A DNA stretch of 64,000 nucleotides from Buddleja alternifolia (Eukaryota > Streptophyta > Magnoliopsida > Lamiales > Scrophulariaceae): positions 22,446,591 to 22,510,590 of the forward strand of contig CM033393.1 of NCBI GenBank assembly GCA_019426215.1. Reading direction: 5' to 3'. A program made the translations under genes and the position numbers. Shown here piece after piece: positions 31,838 to 43,478 of the stretch. Numbering within the stretch: position 1 is the stretch's first letter; each line of letters begins with the position of its first letter. A model generated the notes under the pieces. That model was not told the DNA's origin, ran no database searches, and saw only the letters and a list, made by a program, of their open reading frames with translations.

Positions 31838-33595
31838 TGTTAGGATTATGCCCTCAGATGCCATAGAGGATAGAATATATATAGGGCATATATCTTGTAT
31901 TGAACTTAAACTCTTCTTAAATAAAAGGCATTATTGAGTTTTCACTTAATTCTTATCTGCATCTATAAGTTGTGTAAAATATTTAGTCCATGTTTTCAAT
32001 GCGATCCCTCTACTTTCTATGGGATAGGAAGATTGGCACTAGAGAGATTGATCTTGATTACTAAAGTAAGTTCACAAGTAATATGAAGTCTTTAATGGAC
32101 AAATAAAGACTTCGAATACTTGTACAATTTTAGCTCTGACATGGGAGTGCCTGTCTGGTATCATGGGATGATAGGAGATTAAGATTGTAGACACGTCAGT
32201 GGAGCTGATATGTTCAAACATGACTCGCATTGGTTCTGTCACATGGGTTTTCACTTTGTGACTGTCAATGACGAAACTGATTATGCGTAATAGGTATATG
32301 TGAACCTTTGACCTGAAGTATCAGGCTGAAGATGCACTTGTGACGTCAAGTCTTTCACTAGAGTAGTTAGACCCAATTCACCCTTTGGTGGGGTCAACCT
32401 CGAAATGCGGACTTGATGGGCAAGTGGTAATCTTAGCAGATATCTAAGATGAGATTTGTTCTCTCATAAGTGAATGAGTATGTACCCTATGTAATTATAG
32501 ATAAATAGAGATCAAAGTCTTTGGCCAAAGCAAATGAGATGATTGTGCTTGGCACTAAATCGATCTCAATGATCTCATATTCATTGTAATTTATACATAT
32601 GGTCAAGTCCAGTGAGTTTGACATAACCATGACTCTCACTTGACCGGGGAACGTGAACAAATGGTTTATACATATACGGTATTTACGATTGAAAGGTTTC
32701 AGAGGGATCCTATCATTCATTTTCGTTTGGGTTACGAAGTGGGCCAGGTGACTGGCTAGGTGTTACCCACTTCCTTTGGTTTCCTCTCATTGCCAAACGA
32801 AACGAACCTAAAGAGTCGCGCTAAAGGATTGACAAAGAAAAATGAAGAAAAAGGAATTTCTATTATTTATTCTGGGAGTTTTAATTTATTGGATAAATTT
32901 AAATAATTCATTATTCATTAGATAAAATAATTAATTATAATGATAAAATTAATTATTAATTAATTTTCTTGTGAAATATATTAATGAATTAATTTATCTA
33001 ATTAATTTGGTTATTTAATTAATTAATTTATTTATTGGATACAATAAATTATTAATTGAAATAAGAAATTAATTAAATAAAACAAATCCCGGGGCTAAAT
33101 AAGGAGTCCAATTGGATGCCTACTAGGGCACATATTAGGGCTCTTTTGTTTTGACTTGTTCAATAAGTCATGAGGTATATAAAGACTTTTTGACTTAGAA
33201 CAAGAAAGAGAGAATACACAACTCTCATAACTCTCAAAAGAAAAAAAATAGTCCTCCCCTCCTCTATACCTAGCCGTCGACCATAGAGAAAGAAGAAAGG
33301 GAATTTTTCGTTTGTTGATCCGTGCTTGACGATTTAGAGACGACGTATTTTCGTTGTTCGGATCAAGTTCAAGTTTGAAGAATCAAATCAAAGGATTGAA
33401 GATTTGGAAGCTTCAATATTTTGAGTTTGGAGAAGAAGAAATTTTTCTCCATCATCATATTCATATTAATGAATAAGTTTTATTCGTTATACGCTTATAG
33501 ATTCAATTATGCAAATTAGAGTACCAATTGGGTTTTCGTTTTAATTTTTGAAATCCCATCCGCTGCGTTTATGCTTTTTCGAAAAAAACCCAATA
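31838..33595 (+). repeat. 5' LTR of copia element
   Basis: Begins TGTTAGGATTATGCCC and ends CCCAATA (canonical CA lost), 1758 bases. It contains a TATA box (GGTATATAAAGAC near 33175). The 3' LTR is closely similar but has about 24 extra bases near 40940 (after CCTACTAGG) and scattered substitutions, so insertion was not very recent. Confidence 0.9.
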
Positions 33596-33596
33596 G

Positions 33597-33608
33597 TGGT
33601 ATCAAAGC
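33597..33608 (+). promoter_or_regulatory. Primer-binding site (tRNA-Met) of copia element
   Basis: TGGTATCAAAGC, one mismatch from the usual TGGTATCAGAGC, one base after the 5' LTR. Confidence 0.85.
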
Positions 33609-34710
33609 CAATCTCTGATTTGCATATTTGATCTTGTTTACGTGATTTCAGAATTGCATGTTATGTGTTTTTGAAGCATGTTTGTATGTTTTTCTTAAAT
33701 CTGCGTTTTATGGTTTTTTGCCTAGTTTTTTGATTTTTAGTTATTGTAAATCTGGGGATATTTGATGATATTGAAAATTGAAAAATACCGAGGAAAAACG
33801 GGGCTCGAAAGCCCCGAGAAAAACACGCGCAGCAGCGCGCGCTGTTCTCCCGCTGTTTAGCGCAGCCGGGCATGACCCGTCAGGTTGTGACCGTGGCCTG
33901 ACGGGTCGTGGGTTTGGATACCCAATTCGTTGATCCGGGTCATAGATTCGGGTCGTAAAACGGGCTATGTTTGGGTTGAAATTGATTTTTGAATTTTGGG
34001 TGATTTTAAGTAATTGGGTGGTTCAAAAGAATGATGACCCGAATAATTTAAATCAAGCCCAATTGAAAATTACCCAATTTCGATTTGTTAATTAGTTTGG
34101 ACTTAATCTAATTAAATCTAAATGGGCCAATTAGATTGGTGATTTGGACTCAAATTAAATTTAGCCCAATAAAAATTAATAAACGTGAATGTTGTTCTAA
34201 TTAATTATTTTGAGCCCAATTAAATTGAATCCAAGTGGACCAAAAGGATGGTGACTTGGGTTTGATGAAATCGAGCCCAATGAGAATAATTGGAATATAA
34301 TATTTAATTAGAATTAATTAATTATTTTTCTTGGAGATTAATAATTGATTTATGGATTAAATATTATTATTTTTTCCTCGACTTGGAAATTACTTCATTT
34401 TGAATAAGGAATATAAATTATTTTTCTTAGAGATTAATAATTAATTCTTTGATCAAATAAAAGTATTTTCAATTTTTGATGACTTTAAATCATAATAAAA
34501 TAAAATATAGAATTTCATATTTTATGTGTTCATATTATTTTAATTAAAGGTAGATGCACTTAATTCTTAATTTCGTACATCTAAGTCATCTAGTTGGACT
34601 AGAATGATTTTAATTGAAATAGTGAATGTGTGAAATCATAAGAAATTTTATAAAGGACTTTTTTAGTTGGACTAAAAATTTTAATAATCAACATAAGTGA
34701 TTTAATATTA

Positions 34711-34770
34711 CGAGCATGTATTAAATGTTGCGAGCATGTATTAAATGTTGCGAGCATGTATTAATTGATG
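34711..34770. repeat. Three tandem 20-base units in copia leader
   Basis: CGAGCATGTATTAAATGTTG is repeated three times in register (the last copy diverged at its end), in the long untranslated leader. The leader (33609-35752) is otherwise AT-rich and non-coding, with traces of GAGCCCAAT repeats. Confidence 0.9.
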
Positions 34771-35752
34771 TGAACATGTCTTATGTGATTAAAACACTAA
34801 TCATGGACTTAGGATTATATGTTTTACCTTTAATTTTATGGGTTATCAAGTTTGAAGCTATTTATTATATTCTTAGAAATAATGCATGAGTTGTTTTAGG
34901 AATCGAGATAAAATAGTTCAAAGTTGATAAAGTCAAAAGGCCCATGAATGTTTAATAGGTTTAATATATGCCTTTTGTGATGGCCCATTGGCTCGGGCCC
35001 TCTAGTAAAAGTCCATGATCAAGTGATGAATTTATTTATTTAAATTCAATGTTTATTTATTACTAGTATTTTTATGCATGATCAATATAGAATAAAGCGC
35101 TATATAAATTGAATAATGTGTAAAGTGAGACCAAAATCTTTTGATGAATTAAATTCTCCCAAATAAATTATACCGAGTTAGAAAAGGATGTTTGACATCC
35201 TCACCCTTCACTAAGCTTTCTAAAATTAGAATTCCTATAAATGTGTAATTCTTCCCAGTTATGGGGGTTATACATTTAGAAATAATTTGAAATTTTATAA
35301 AGTACATGCAAATACCTTAATCGAAACATATTTCACCCTAGAAACCTGTTCGGTTGCAAGGTGAAATTCAAATGCTAGATTATAGGAGTTAGTGGGATAA
35401 ACTTGGGTAGTTCACGAACCTAGAAATCGAATGGGTTGCGGTTTGGTGAACTATAGGGAAACGTATTGAAACATTTATTGGATAAATTGATATTAGATAT
35501 CACTTCAAATAATTAATGGGCCAGAAACCGGTTAGGTTGTAACCTAGTTAATCAATTGAGGACCTCAATACCTGCTGTGGAATCGATGACAATGATGATT
35601 CCCGATTTTCACATGGGAGTGTGGGATTCGAAAAATGCAGTGGGAGCCAAGATAAATTTTAAGTCCTTAATTTTTCTTGGTTAAGTCAAAACAAGTAATC
35701 TAATAAATCTGGTTTATTTCTACAGTCAATTTCTCGTTTATCTCTCTCAAAT

Positions 35753-38700
35753 ATGACAAACCCACTTTCAATTCTACTCGAAAAGAATACTCTGACTGGA
35801 CCCAATTATGTGGACTGACTTAGAAATTTGAGGATTGTCCTCAATATGGAATCACTAGGATACGTCTTGGAGGCTGATATCCCGACGGCTCCTGCTAGAA
35901 CACGTGTCAATGAGGAAGAGGTCCAAGCCCATGAAAAATGGGTTAAGGACGACCTCCGGGTGAGAAAATACATGGTGGGATCTATGACTAATGATCTTCA
36001 AAGGTCACATGATAAGATGTCCACTGCAAGAGCTATCCTAGCTCACCTGGTAGAGCTCTATGGAGAGCATAATCGAACTGCACGATATGAGATATCGAAA
36101 GAGCTCTTCGGAGCCAAGATGAAAGAAAGTGAGAAGGTTGGTGATCATGTCCTCAAAATGATTTCGAGGATCGAGAAATTGGAAGCTCTCAAATTCACCA
36201 TGAATGTCACCCTTCAAACTGACTTAATCTTGCAGTCTCTTCCTGATTCTTTCTCCCAATTTGTGGTTAACTTCAACTGCAATGAGATAGAGTGCAATTT
36301 AGCTGGGCTAATGAACAAGTTGGTTACTGCATCTCAAATGAAACCAAAGGGAAAAGAAACTGCCTTGGTCATCTCTTCTGGACCCAAAAAGTCTAAGAAG
36401 AAGAAGAACAAGAAAAAGTCTGGCGAGCTTGGAGCTCAAGGGGGTACCAAGAAGGGTAAGTAAAAGGCCCAAGGGTTTTACAAAAGCAAAGGACCTAAGA
36501 AAACGGATAGATGCCTCGAGTGCGGTGAGCTTGGCCACTGGAAGAGAAACTGTCCCAAATTAGGCAAAGGTGCACAAGGTATGGAACTATTAGTTTTGGA
36601 AACTAACTGTTCTATGACCATATTTTCTACTTTGTGGATTCTGGACTCAGGAGCTAGTGCCCATGTTTGTTGTTTGGATCAGGATCTACAGAGAAGTAGA
36701 AAGCTGGGCCGAGAAGAAGTGATGATCAAAGTAGGCAGCGGGGAAAGCGTCGTAGCTACTAGGATCGGATCTACTTCTCTTTATTTGAATTCTGGACATT
36801 TACTATTTTTAGATAATGTTTTGGTTTTGCCCAAGAGGCTTAAGAACATTGTATTTATTCCTATTTTAGTTAAAATTGGATATACGTTCTGTTTTTCTAA
36901 ATTAAATTGCGACATTTATTATGGAAATAAATTAGTTGGCAATGCATGTTTAGTTAATGGTTTGTATTATTTAAATGTCCGTAATTCATCTGATGTTAAT
37001 GTTGTAACACGTAAACGTGGTAGGCAAGAAACTAACTTAAGACTCAAGTGGCATCTTAGACTAGGCCATGCCGAAGAGCACAAGATCCACAAAATGGAAA
37101 AAGATGGGCTTTTAAGCTCACTAGGGTCAGACCCTATTCCTACATGTGAATCATGTCTCTTAGGCAAGATGGATAGATCCCCCCTTCACAAGGACTTTTG
37201 AAAGGGCTACGCAAGTCTTAGGATTAGTGCATACCGACGTCTGCGGACCATTTGGAGAAATGGCTCATGGAGGTTTCTACTACTTCATCACTTTCACTGA
37301 CGACCATTCAAGATTTGGTCTAGTGTATTTGATGAAGCAAAAGTCTGAATCCTTTGAAAGATTCAAAAAGTTCAAGGCCTTAGTAGAAAATCAAATTGGG
37401 CAAAATATAAAAGCTTTACGATCGGATCGTGGAGGAGAATATATGAGTGCCGAGTTTGATGAATTCCTAAGACAACAAGGAATAATGTTACAACTAACAC
37501 CACTAGCAACTCCTCAACTGAATGGAGTAGCCGAGCGAAGGAATCGAACACTGTTGGACATGGTTCGTTCCATGCTTAGTTACACTGATTTACCCATTTT
37601 GTTGTGGGGATACGCGCTCCTTACCGCTGCTCATGTTTTGAATAGATGTTCCTCCAAATCCATTCCTAAAACTCCGCTTGAGATGTGGAATAATAGGAAA
37701 CCGAGTCTTAATGATATTAAGACTTGGGGATGCCCCGCTTATGTCAAGAAGACTAAAGTGGAGAAATTGGAGGCAAGATCCCGAATGAGACGTTTCATTG
37801 GTTATCCTTCCATGGGATTCTTCTTTTACTTGCTTGATGATCAAAAAATCATCGTGGCCCTACAAGCTCACTTCCTTGAGGATGAGTTCATCTTGGAAGG
37901 GTGCAAAGATAGGAAAATTGTTCTAAAAGAACAAAATGAAACTCCCTCAAATACATCTGTTCAAGAACCGAAGCATGAACCCATAGTAGCACGACCACCA
38001 CGTAGATCTGGTAGAATACCGCATGAACCTGAGAGGTATGGGTATCTACTGCAGGGGGAGCGAGAGCTTCACACTGTAGTACAAGAAGGTCATGAAGATG
38101 ATCCTTGTACCTATGATCAAGCGATGGTGGATGTCGACGCTTCAAGATGGCGAGAAGCCATGGAAACAGAAATGGACTCTATGCAATGAACCATGTCTGG
38201 ACTTTGGTAGATCGTCCTGAAGGTATAAAACCTATAGGATGTAAGTGGATCTACAAAAGAAAGATAGGTAGCGATGGCAAGTTTGACACCTTTAAAGCTA
38301 GGCTCGTAGCGAAAGGGTATAGTCAAAGAGAACAAATTGACTATCAAGAAACCTTATCGCCCGTGGCTATGATAAAGTCCATACGAATTCTGTTATCCAT
38401 AGTTGCATACTTAGATTATGAGATATGGCAAATGGATGTCAAAACGACATTTCTAAATGGATTCCTCGAGAAGGATATCTAGATGGAACAGCTAAAGGGT
38501 TTTGTGTCCCAATCCGATATCCATAAAGTATGTAAACTTGAGAGGTCCATTTATGGTCTCAAGCAAGCATCTAGAAGCTGGAATCTCCGTTTTGATGAAG
38601 AAGTTAAGGGATATGGCTTCATCAAGAACGAAGATGAATCATGTGTCTACAAGAAGACTAGTGGGAGCAAACTCTCGTTCTTAGTACTATATGTGGATGA

Positions 38701-39635
38701 CATTCTACTTATAGGAAATGACATAGGAATGCTCACCACTGTCAAGAAATGGCTTTCAAGTACGTTTTCCATGAAGACTTGGGAGAAGACACATACATTC
38801 TAGGAATTCGTATCTACAGGGATAGAACGAATAGAATGATAGGACTCTCTCAAGCCCTTTACTTAGAAAAGGTCCTAAAGAGGTTTAGGATGGACAACTC
38901 TAAGAAAGGGTTTCTTTCCATGAGGCATGGAGTACACTTATCCAACTCTATGTGTCCTCAAAGTGAGGAAGATAGACAAGAGATGAGTAATGTACCCTAT
39001 GCTTCTGCAGATGGTAGCCTGATGTATACAATGCTGTGTACTAGACCCGACATTGCCTATGTTGTGAGCGTGGTGAGTCGATTTCAGGCAAACCCGGGAA
39101 AGGAACATTGGATAGCTGTGAAGAATATCCTAAAGTATCTAAAAAGAACTAAGGATATGATTCTCATCTATGGAGGTGGAGACCTGAAGATGGAAGATTA
39201 TTCTGATTCAGACTTTCAGTCTGATGTTGATGACCGAAAATCCACTTTAGGGTTTGTTTTTACTCTCAATGGTGGAACGGTGTCTTGGAAGAGCTCCAAG
39301 CAAAGCACAACCGCTGATTCCACTACTGAAGCAGATTATGTAGCAGCCTCAGAGGCAGCGAAAGAATCTGTTTGGATGAGGAAGTTTCTTGGAGAACTTG
39401 GAACGGTCCCTAGTGCTCAGCTCTCGTTGCCACTTTATTGTGATAACAATGGAGCTATAGCTCAAGCCAAGGAACCGAGGTCTCATAACAAGTCCAAACA
39501 TATTGAGAGATAACAGTGCAGAAAATAACCTCAGTTGACAATATAGCTGACCCGTTCACCAAACCACTACCTCAGGCTATTTTGGACCAACACCTGGAAA
39601 GGATGGGTATTAGATACCACAATGAGTGGCATTGA
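35753..39635 (+). pseudogene. Copia gag-pol polyprotein, broken
   Basis: From ATG 35753: UBN2-type gag (SLPDSFSQFVVNFN), zinc knuckle CLECGELGHWKRNC near 36510, aspartic protease LDSGASAHVC near 36640, gag_pre-integrase (LRLGHAEEHKIHKM, CESCLLGKM), integrase (TDVCGPF, SDRGGEYMSAEF, LNGVAERRNRTL), RT (QMDVKTTFLNGFLE, YGLKQASRSWN, LYVDDILL near 38690), and RNase H (DYSDSDFQSDVDDRKST, TEADYVAASEAAKE, KSKHIER). Lesions: TGA 35816, TAA 36461, TGA 37199 with a frameshift before 37227, a frameshift near 38187, TAG 38480, a frameshift near 38750-38800, and a small deletion near 39513. The order protease-integrase-RT-RNase H identifies copia. It cannot move itself. Confidence 0.92.
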
Positions 39636-39636
39636 G

Positions 39637-39650
39637 TGCAAGTGAGAGAT
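39637..39650 (+). promoter_or_regulatory. Polypurine tract of copia element
   Basis: A purine-rich stretch (GCAAGTGAGAGAT) directly before the 3' LTR; it primes plus-strand synthesis in LTR elements. Identified by position and composition. Confidence 0.7.
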
Positions 39651-41428
39651 TGTTAGGATTATGCCCTCAGATGCCATAGAGGATAGAATGTATAGGGCAT
39701 ATATCTTGTATTGAACTTAAACTCTTCTTAAATAAAAGGCATTATTGAGTTTTCACTTAATTCTTATCTACATCTATAAATTGTGTAAAACGTTTTGTCC
39801 ATGTTTTCAGTGCGATCCCTCTACTTCCTATGGGATAGGAAGATTGGCACTAGAGAGATCGATCTTGATTACTAAAATAAGTTCGCAAGTAATATGAAGT
39901 CTTTAATAGACAAATAAAGACTTCGAATACTTGTACAATCTTAGCTCCGACATGGGAGTGCCTGTCTGGTATCATAGGATGATAGGAGATTAAAATTGTA
40001 GACATGTCAGTGGAACTGATATGTTCGAACACAACTCGCATCGGTTCTGTCACATGGGTTTTCACTCTGTGACTGTCAATGACAGAACTGATTATGCGTA
40101 ATAGGTATATGTGAACCTTTGACCTGAAGTATCAGGCTGAAGATGCACTTGTGACGTCAAGTCTTTCACTAGAGTAGTTAGACCCAATTCACCCTTTGGT
40201 GGGGTCAACCTCGAAATGCGGACTTGATGGGCAAGTGGTAATCTTAGCAGATATCTAATATAGGATTTGTTCTCTCATAAGCGAATGAGTATGTACCCTA
40301 TGTAATTATAGATAAACAGAAATCAAAGTCTTTGGCCAAAGCAAACGAGACGATTGTGCTTGGCACTAAATCGATCTCAAAGATTTCGTATTTATTATGA
40401 TTTATACATATGGTCAAGTCCAGTGAGTTTGACATAACCATGACTCTCACTTGACCGGGGAACGTGAACAGAGGGTTTATACATATAAGGTATTTATGAT
40501 TGGAAGGTTTCAGAATGATCCTATCATTCGTTTTCGTTTGGGTTACGAAGTGGGCCACGTGACTGGTTAGGTGTTACCCACTTCCTTTGGTTTTCTTTGA
40601 TTGCCAAACGAAATGAACCTAAAGAGTCGCGCTAAAGGATTGACAAAGAAAAATGAAGAAAAAAGAATTTCTATTATTTCTTTTGGGAGTTTTAATTTAT
40701 TGGATAAATTAAATAATGAATTATTCATTAGATGAAATAATTAATTATAATGATAAGCTTAATTATTAATTAATCTCCTTGAGAAATATATTAATGAATT
40801 AATTTATCTAATTAATTTGGTTATTTAATTAATTAATATATTTGTTGGATACAATAAATTATTAATTGAAATAAGAAATTAATTAAACAAAACAAATCCC
40901 GGGGCTAAATAAAGAGTCCAATTGGACGCCTACTAGGCCTCAATGTGGCGTCTTTGAGAGGCCACATATTAGGACTCTTTTGCTTTGACTTGTTCAATAA
41001 GTCATGAGGTATATAAAGACTCTTTGATTTAGAACAAAAAGAAGAATACACAACGCTCATAACTCTCAAAAGAAATAAAAATATTCCTCCCCTCCTCTAT
41101 ACCTAGCCGTCGACCATAGAGAAAGAAGAAAGGAGATTTTTCGTTTGTTGATTCGTGTGTGACGATTTAGAGGCGACGTATTTTCGTTGTTCGGATCAAG
41201 TTCAAGTTTGAAGAATCAAACCAAAGGATTGAAGATTTGGAAGCTTCAATATTTTGAGTTTGGAGAAGAAGAAGCTTTTCTCCATCATCATATTCATATT
41301 AACGAGTAAGTTTTATTCGTTATACGCTTTTAGATCAATTATGCGAATTAGAGTACCAATTGGGTTTTCGTTTTTAATTTTTGAAATTCCTTCCGCTGCG
41401 TTTATGCTTTTTCGAACGAAACTCAACA
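39651..41428 (+). repeat. 3' LTR of copia element
   Basis: Begins TGTTAGGATTATGCCC and ends CTCAACA, 1778 bases. It is closely similar to the 5' LTR and has a TATA box (GGTATATAAAGACTC near 41010). It shares segments such as GTAGTTAGACCCAATTCACC with the solo LTR at 49337-50960, so these are related families. Confidence 0.9.
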
Positions 41429-41654
41429 GACACAAACTCCCTCTATCTCATAGTGTTCGACTGATACTCAATCTATATGAATCTTAATGCCCAATTAAAA
41501 TTTCCGACATGCGAACCCTTAGTGTTCAAGTACAAAACCCTTTCAATGCTTATCCTTTTATCCCTTAATACTCATGAACTAGATATTTGTTCATTACTTA
41601 GTAATGCCATAATTTTTATATGAACAAAAACTAAATGCCTTTCTATAAATAGAT
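41429..41654. other. Short spacer between LTRs
   Basis: About 225 bases of AT-rich sequence between the copia 3' LTR and the next solo LTR; nothing recognised. Confidence 0.5.
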
Positions 41655-42789
41655 AAAAGTGTTAGGGATTATGCCCTAAAAATTCAATTGTATGATGCAT
41701 TTGTTTTTGATTTATGAAATTGTTCTTTTACAAGTTATGAGCATAATTGAAATTATACTATAAGATAGATGTAGTTCATAATTACATATGATAATCCAAA
41801 TGGAAGTGTTGTTCCATGGGAAAAGACTTGGATTTTTTTTTCATATGTTATTATAAATGGGTTGTAGTCGGTGATAAGAATGGGCGTCTTATCTGCTAAA
41901 GACTACAATATACTATATTTGATGATTTGTCTTAATCATGGGAATATGGATTCCAAATGTATAGTATATTCGTGTAAATCAATAAGATTGAAATAATGAA
42001 CCGGACCAAACAAATTATTTATTTTTTACTACTATTGAAAATAAATAATTTTGTACAATAACTCTTAATCCTATGATTGTCGTGGACTAATGCATCTAGT
42101 GTACATTGCTTTGATATATTTAGAAGTGAGATCTTCGGTGGCCAATATACTTTATACATTGGACAATGACATAAAAATGTAATTGGAAAGGACATTCATA
42201 TGGAATCTATAATCTCCATGAGAGATAAGATATATCCCCTATAATGAATTTGCAATGTTCAATTTTTCTAAAACTTTGGCCAAAGTGTTTCAAGTGAAGT
42301 GTCACTAAAATTATATGAAAAATAGTTTTTCATTTGGAATATTGATAATAAGCAAATTGAGCATTATAGGATAAGATGTGAAGAATAAAATAATAGTAGT
42401 ATTAATTTTATTTTTTCAAAGATATTTAATAGAGGAGTTAATGGAATATTTCTTTACGAAAGAATGGGAATTCAAAAATAAATTGAAGTTAATTTTAGAG
42501 TGCAACAATATTTATTTAGTGGAATTAAATATTGTTAAGTGATATTAAATATTATCATGTGATGATAATTTGATTTAATCTACTTGGAGCTAAAATTAAT
42601 TTTCCCTAAGGTCCTTTCGCAAACCTCAAATTGAAACTCTACAAATAAATACTAAAGTATATCCATTAGATGGATAAGTTTGAACTTAGATGAAAAATTA
42701 ACGTGGGAAATATGTTTGGAAAAAGATATTTAATTAAATAGTGATTTAATTAAAAAAGAAAAAGAAATTTTAAAAAAAAAAAAAAATTG

Positions 42790-42821
42790 CACGTGAACAG
42801 TACACGCGTACTGTTCACGTG
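42790..42821. promoter_or_regulatory. Perfect palindrome with G-boxes in solo LTR promoter
   Basis: Fourteen-base arms CACGTGAACAGTAC and GTACTGTTCACGTG surround the four-base centre ACGC. Each end is a CACGTG G-box, a plant bZIP/bHLH site. A second inverted pair of the same GTGAACAGTA core follows at 42823-42845. The array lies about 160-180 bases upstream of the TATA box. Confidence 0.85.
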
Positions 42822-42975
42822 CGTGAACAGTAGCGTACTGTTCACGCGCAGCAGCCAACCACCGACTGCTATTGTCAAAATTTCTTTTTTCCTTTTTCAC
42901 CCCACTAAGTTTTCTTTTTCTTATTTAACAATCCCATTTATTTTTTTTTAATTCAAATTTCTTCCTTTTTCACCC

Positions 42976-42984
42976 TATATAAAG
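42976..42984 (+). promoter_or_regulatory. TATA box of solo LTR
   Basis: CCCTATATAAAGGGGTATC, a good TATA context. Downstream sequence (TTCAAACACACCAAAC) is a plausible transcript start region. It could drive transcription rightward from the LTR. Confidence 0.6.
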
Positions 42985-43478
42985 GGGTATCATTTACAAG
43001 TTCAAACACACCAAACAAAAAACGAAAGCAAGTAGTTCTTGTATATTTTACGAGAGCAAGCTAGCTTTTAAGAAAATAAAATTCCTCTTACGGAGTTTTA
43101 TTTTAGTAGTATTTTTTGGAGCCCACACTCCCGAGTTTGTTGAGGTATTGCGAAGAAGACTTTGTGGTGAACGAGTTCTTCTTCTACCGGCGAATTTCAA
43201 TCGTCGGTGTAAGGTTTGCTTTCTTCTTTTTCAATTATTTTTATAGTTATTCAATTATTGATTTTAATTAAAGTGTGTAATTATATAGTCTTTTAATTGT
43301 TAGCTATAGATAGACAATAATTATTATTAATTAAAGTGTTTAATTAATTGCTTTAAGCCATAGTATGTATGCTTTAATTTTTGATGTCATGCATGTATGT
43401 AAAAGAGCTAGGTCTCTATTTTAATTCCGCTGCGTACCAATTTGGGTTCGATTTTGAATCGATTTTCCCAACAAAAAG

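Larger units (their letters stand above)
31838..41428 (+). mobile_element. Ty1/copia retrotransposon, complete layout but decayed
   Basis: It has two LTRs (31838-33595 and 39651-41428), a tRNA-Met primer site, a 2.1-kb leader, gag-protease-integrase-RT-RNase H in copia order, and a purine tract immediately before the 3' LTR. Several stops and shifts kill the frame. The bases flanking the two outer ends (CTAGC and GACAC) do not match, so no target duplication remains. It abuts the LINE at its 5' side. Confidence 0.9.
41660..43473 (+). mobile_element. Solo LTR (copia-like) with perfect 5-base duplication
   Basis: Begins TGTTAGGGATTATGCCC and ends TTTTCCCAACA, 1814 bases. It is flanked by AAAAG at 41655-41659 and 43474-43478. 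No primer site or coding sequence adjoins it, so it is a solo LTR left by LTR-LTR recombination. It keeps a TATATAAAGGGG box at 42976 and a strong palindrome at 42790-42821. Confidence 0.92.

Noticed and set aside
34711..34770. CRISPR-like spaced repeat
   Set aside because: Direct tandem units with no spacers, in a plant retrotransposon leader.
41660..43473. Complete retrotransposon at this site
   Set aside because: Only one LTR between identical AAAAG duplications, with no internal sequence, so it is a solo LTR.
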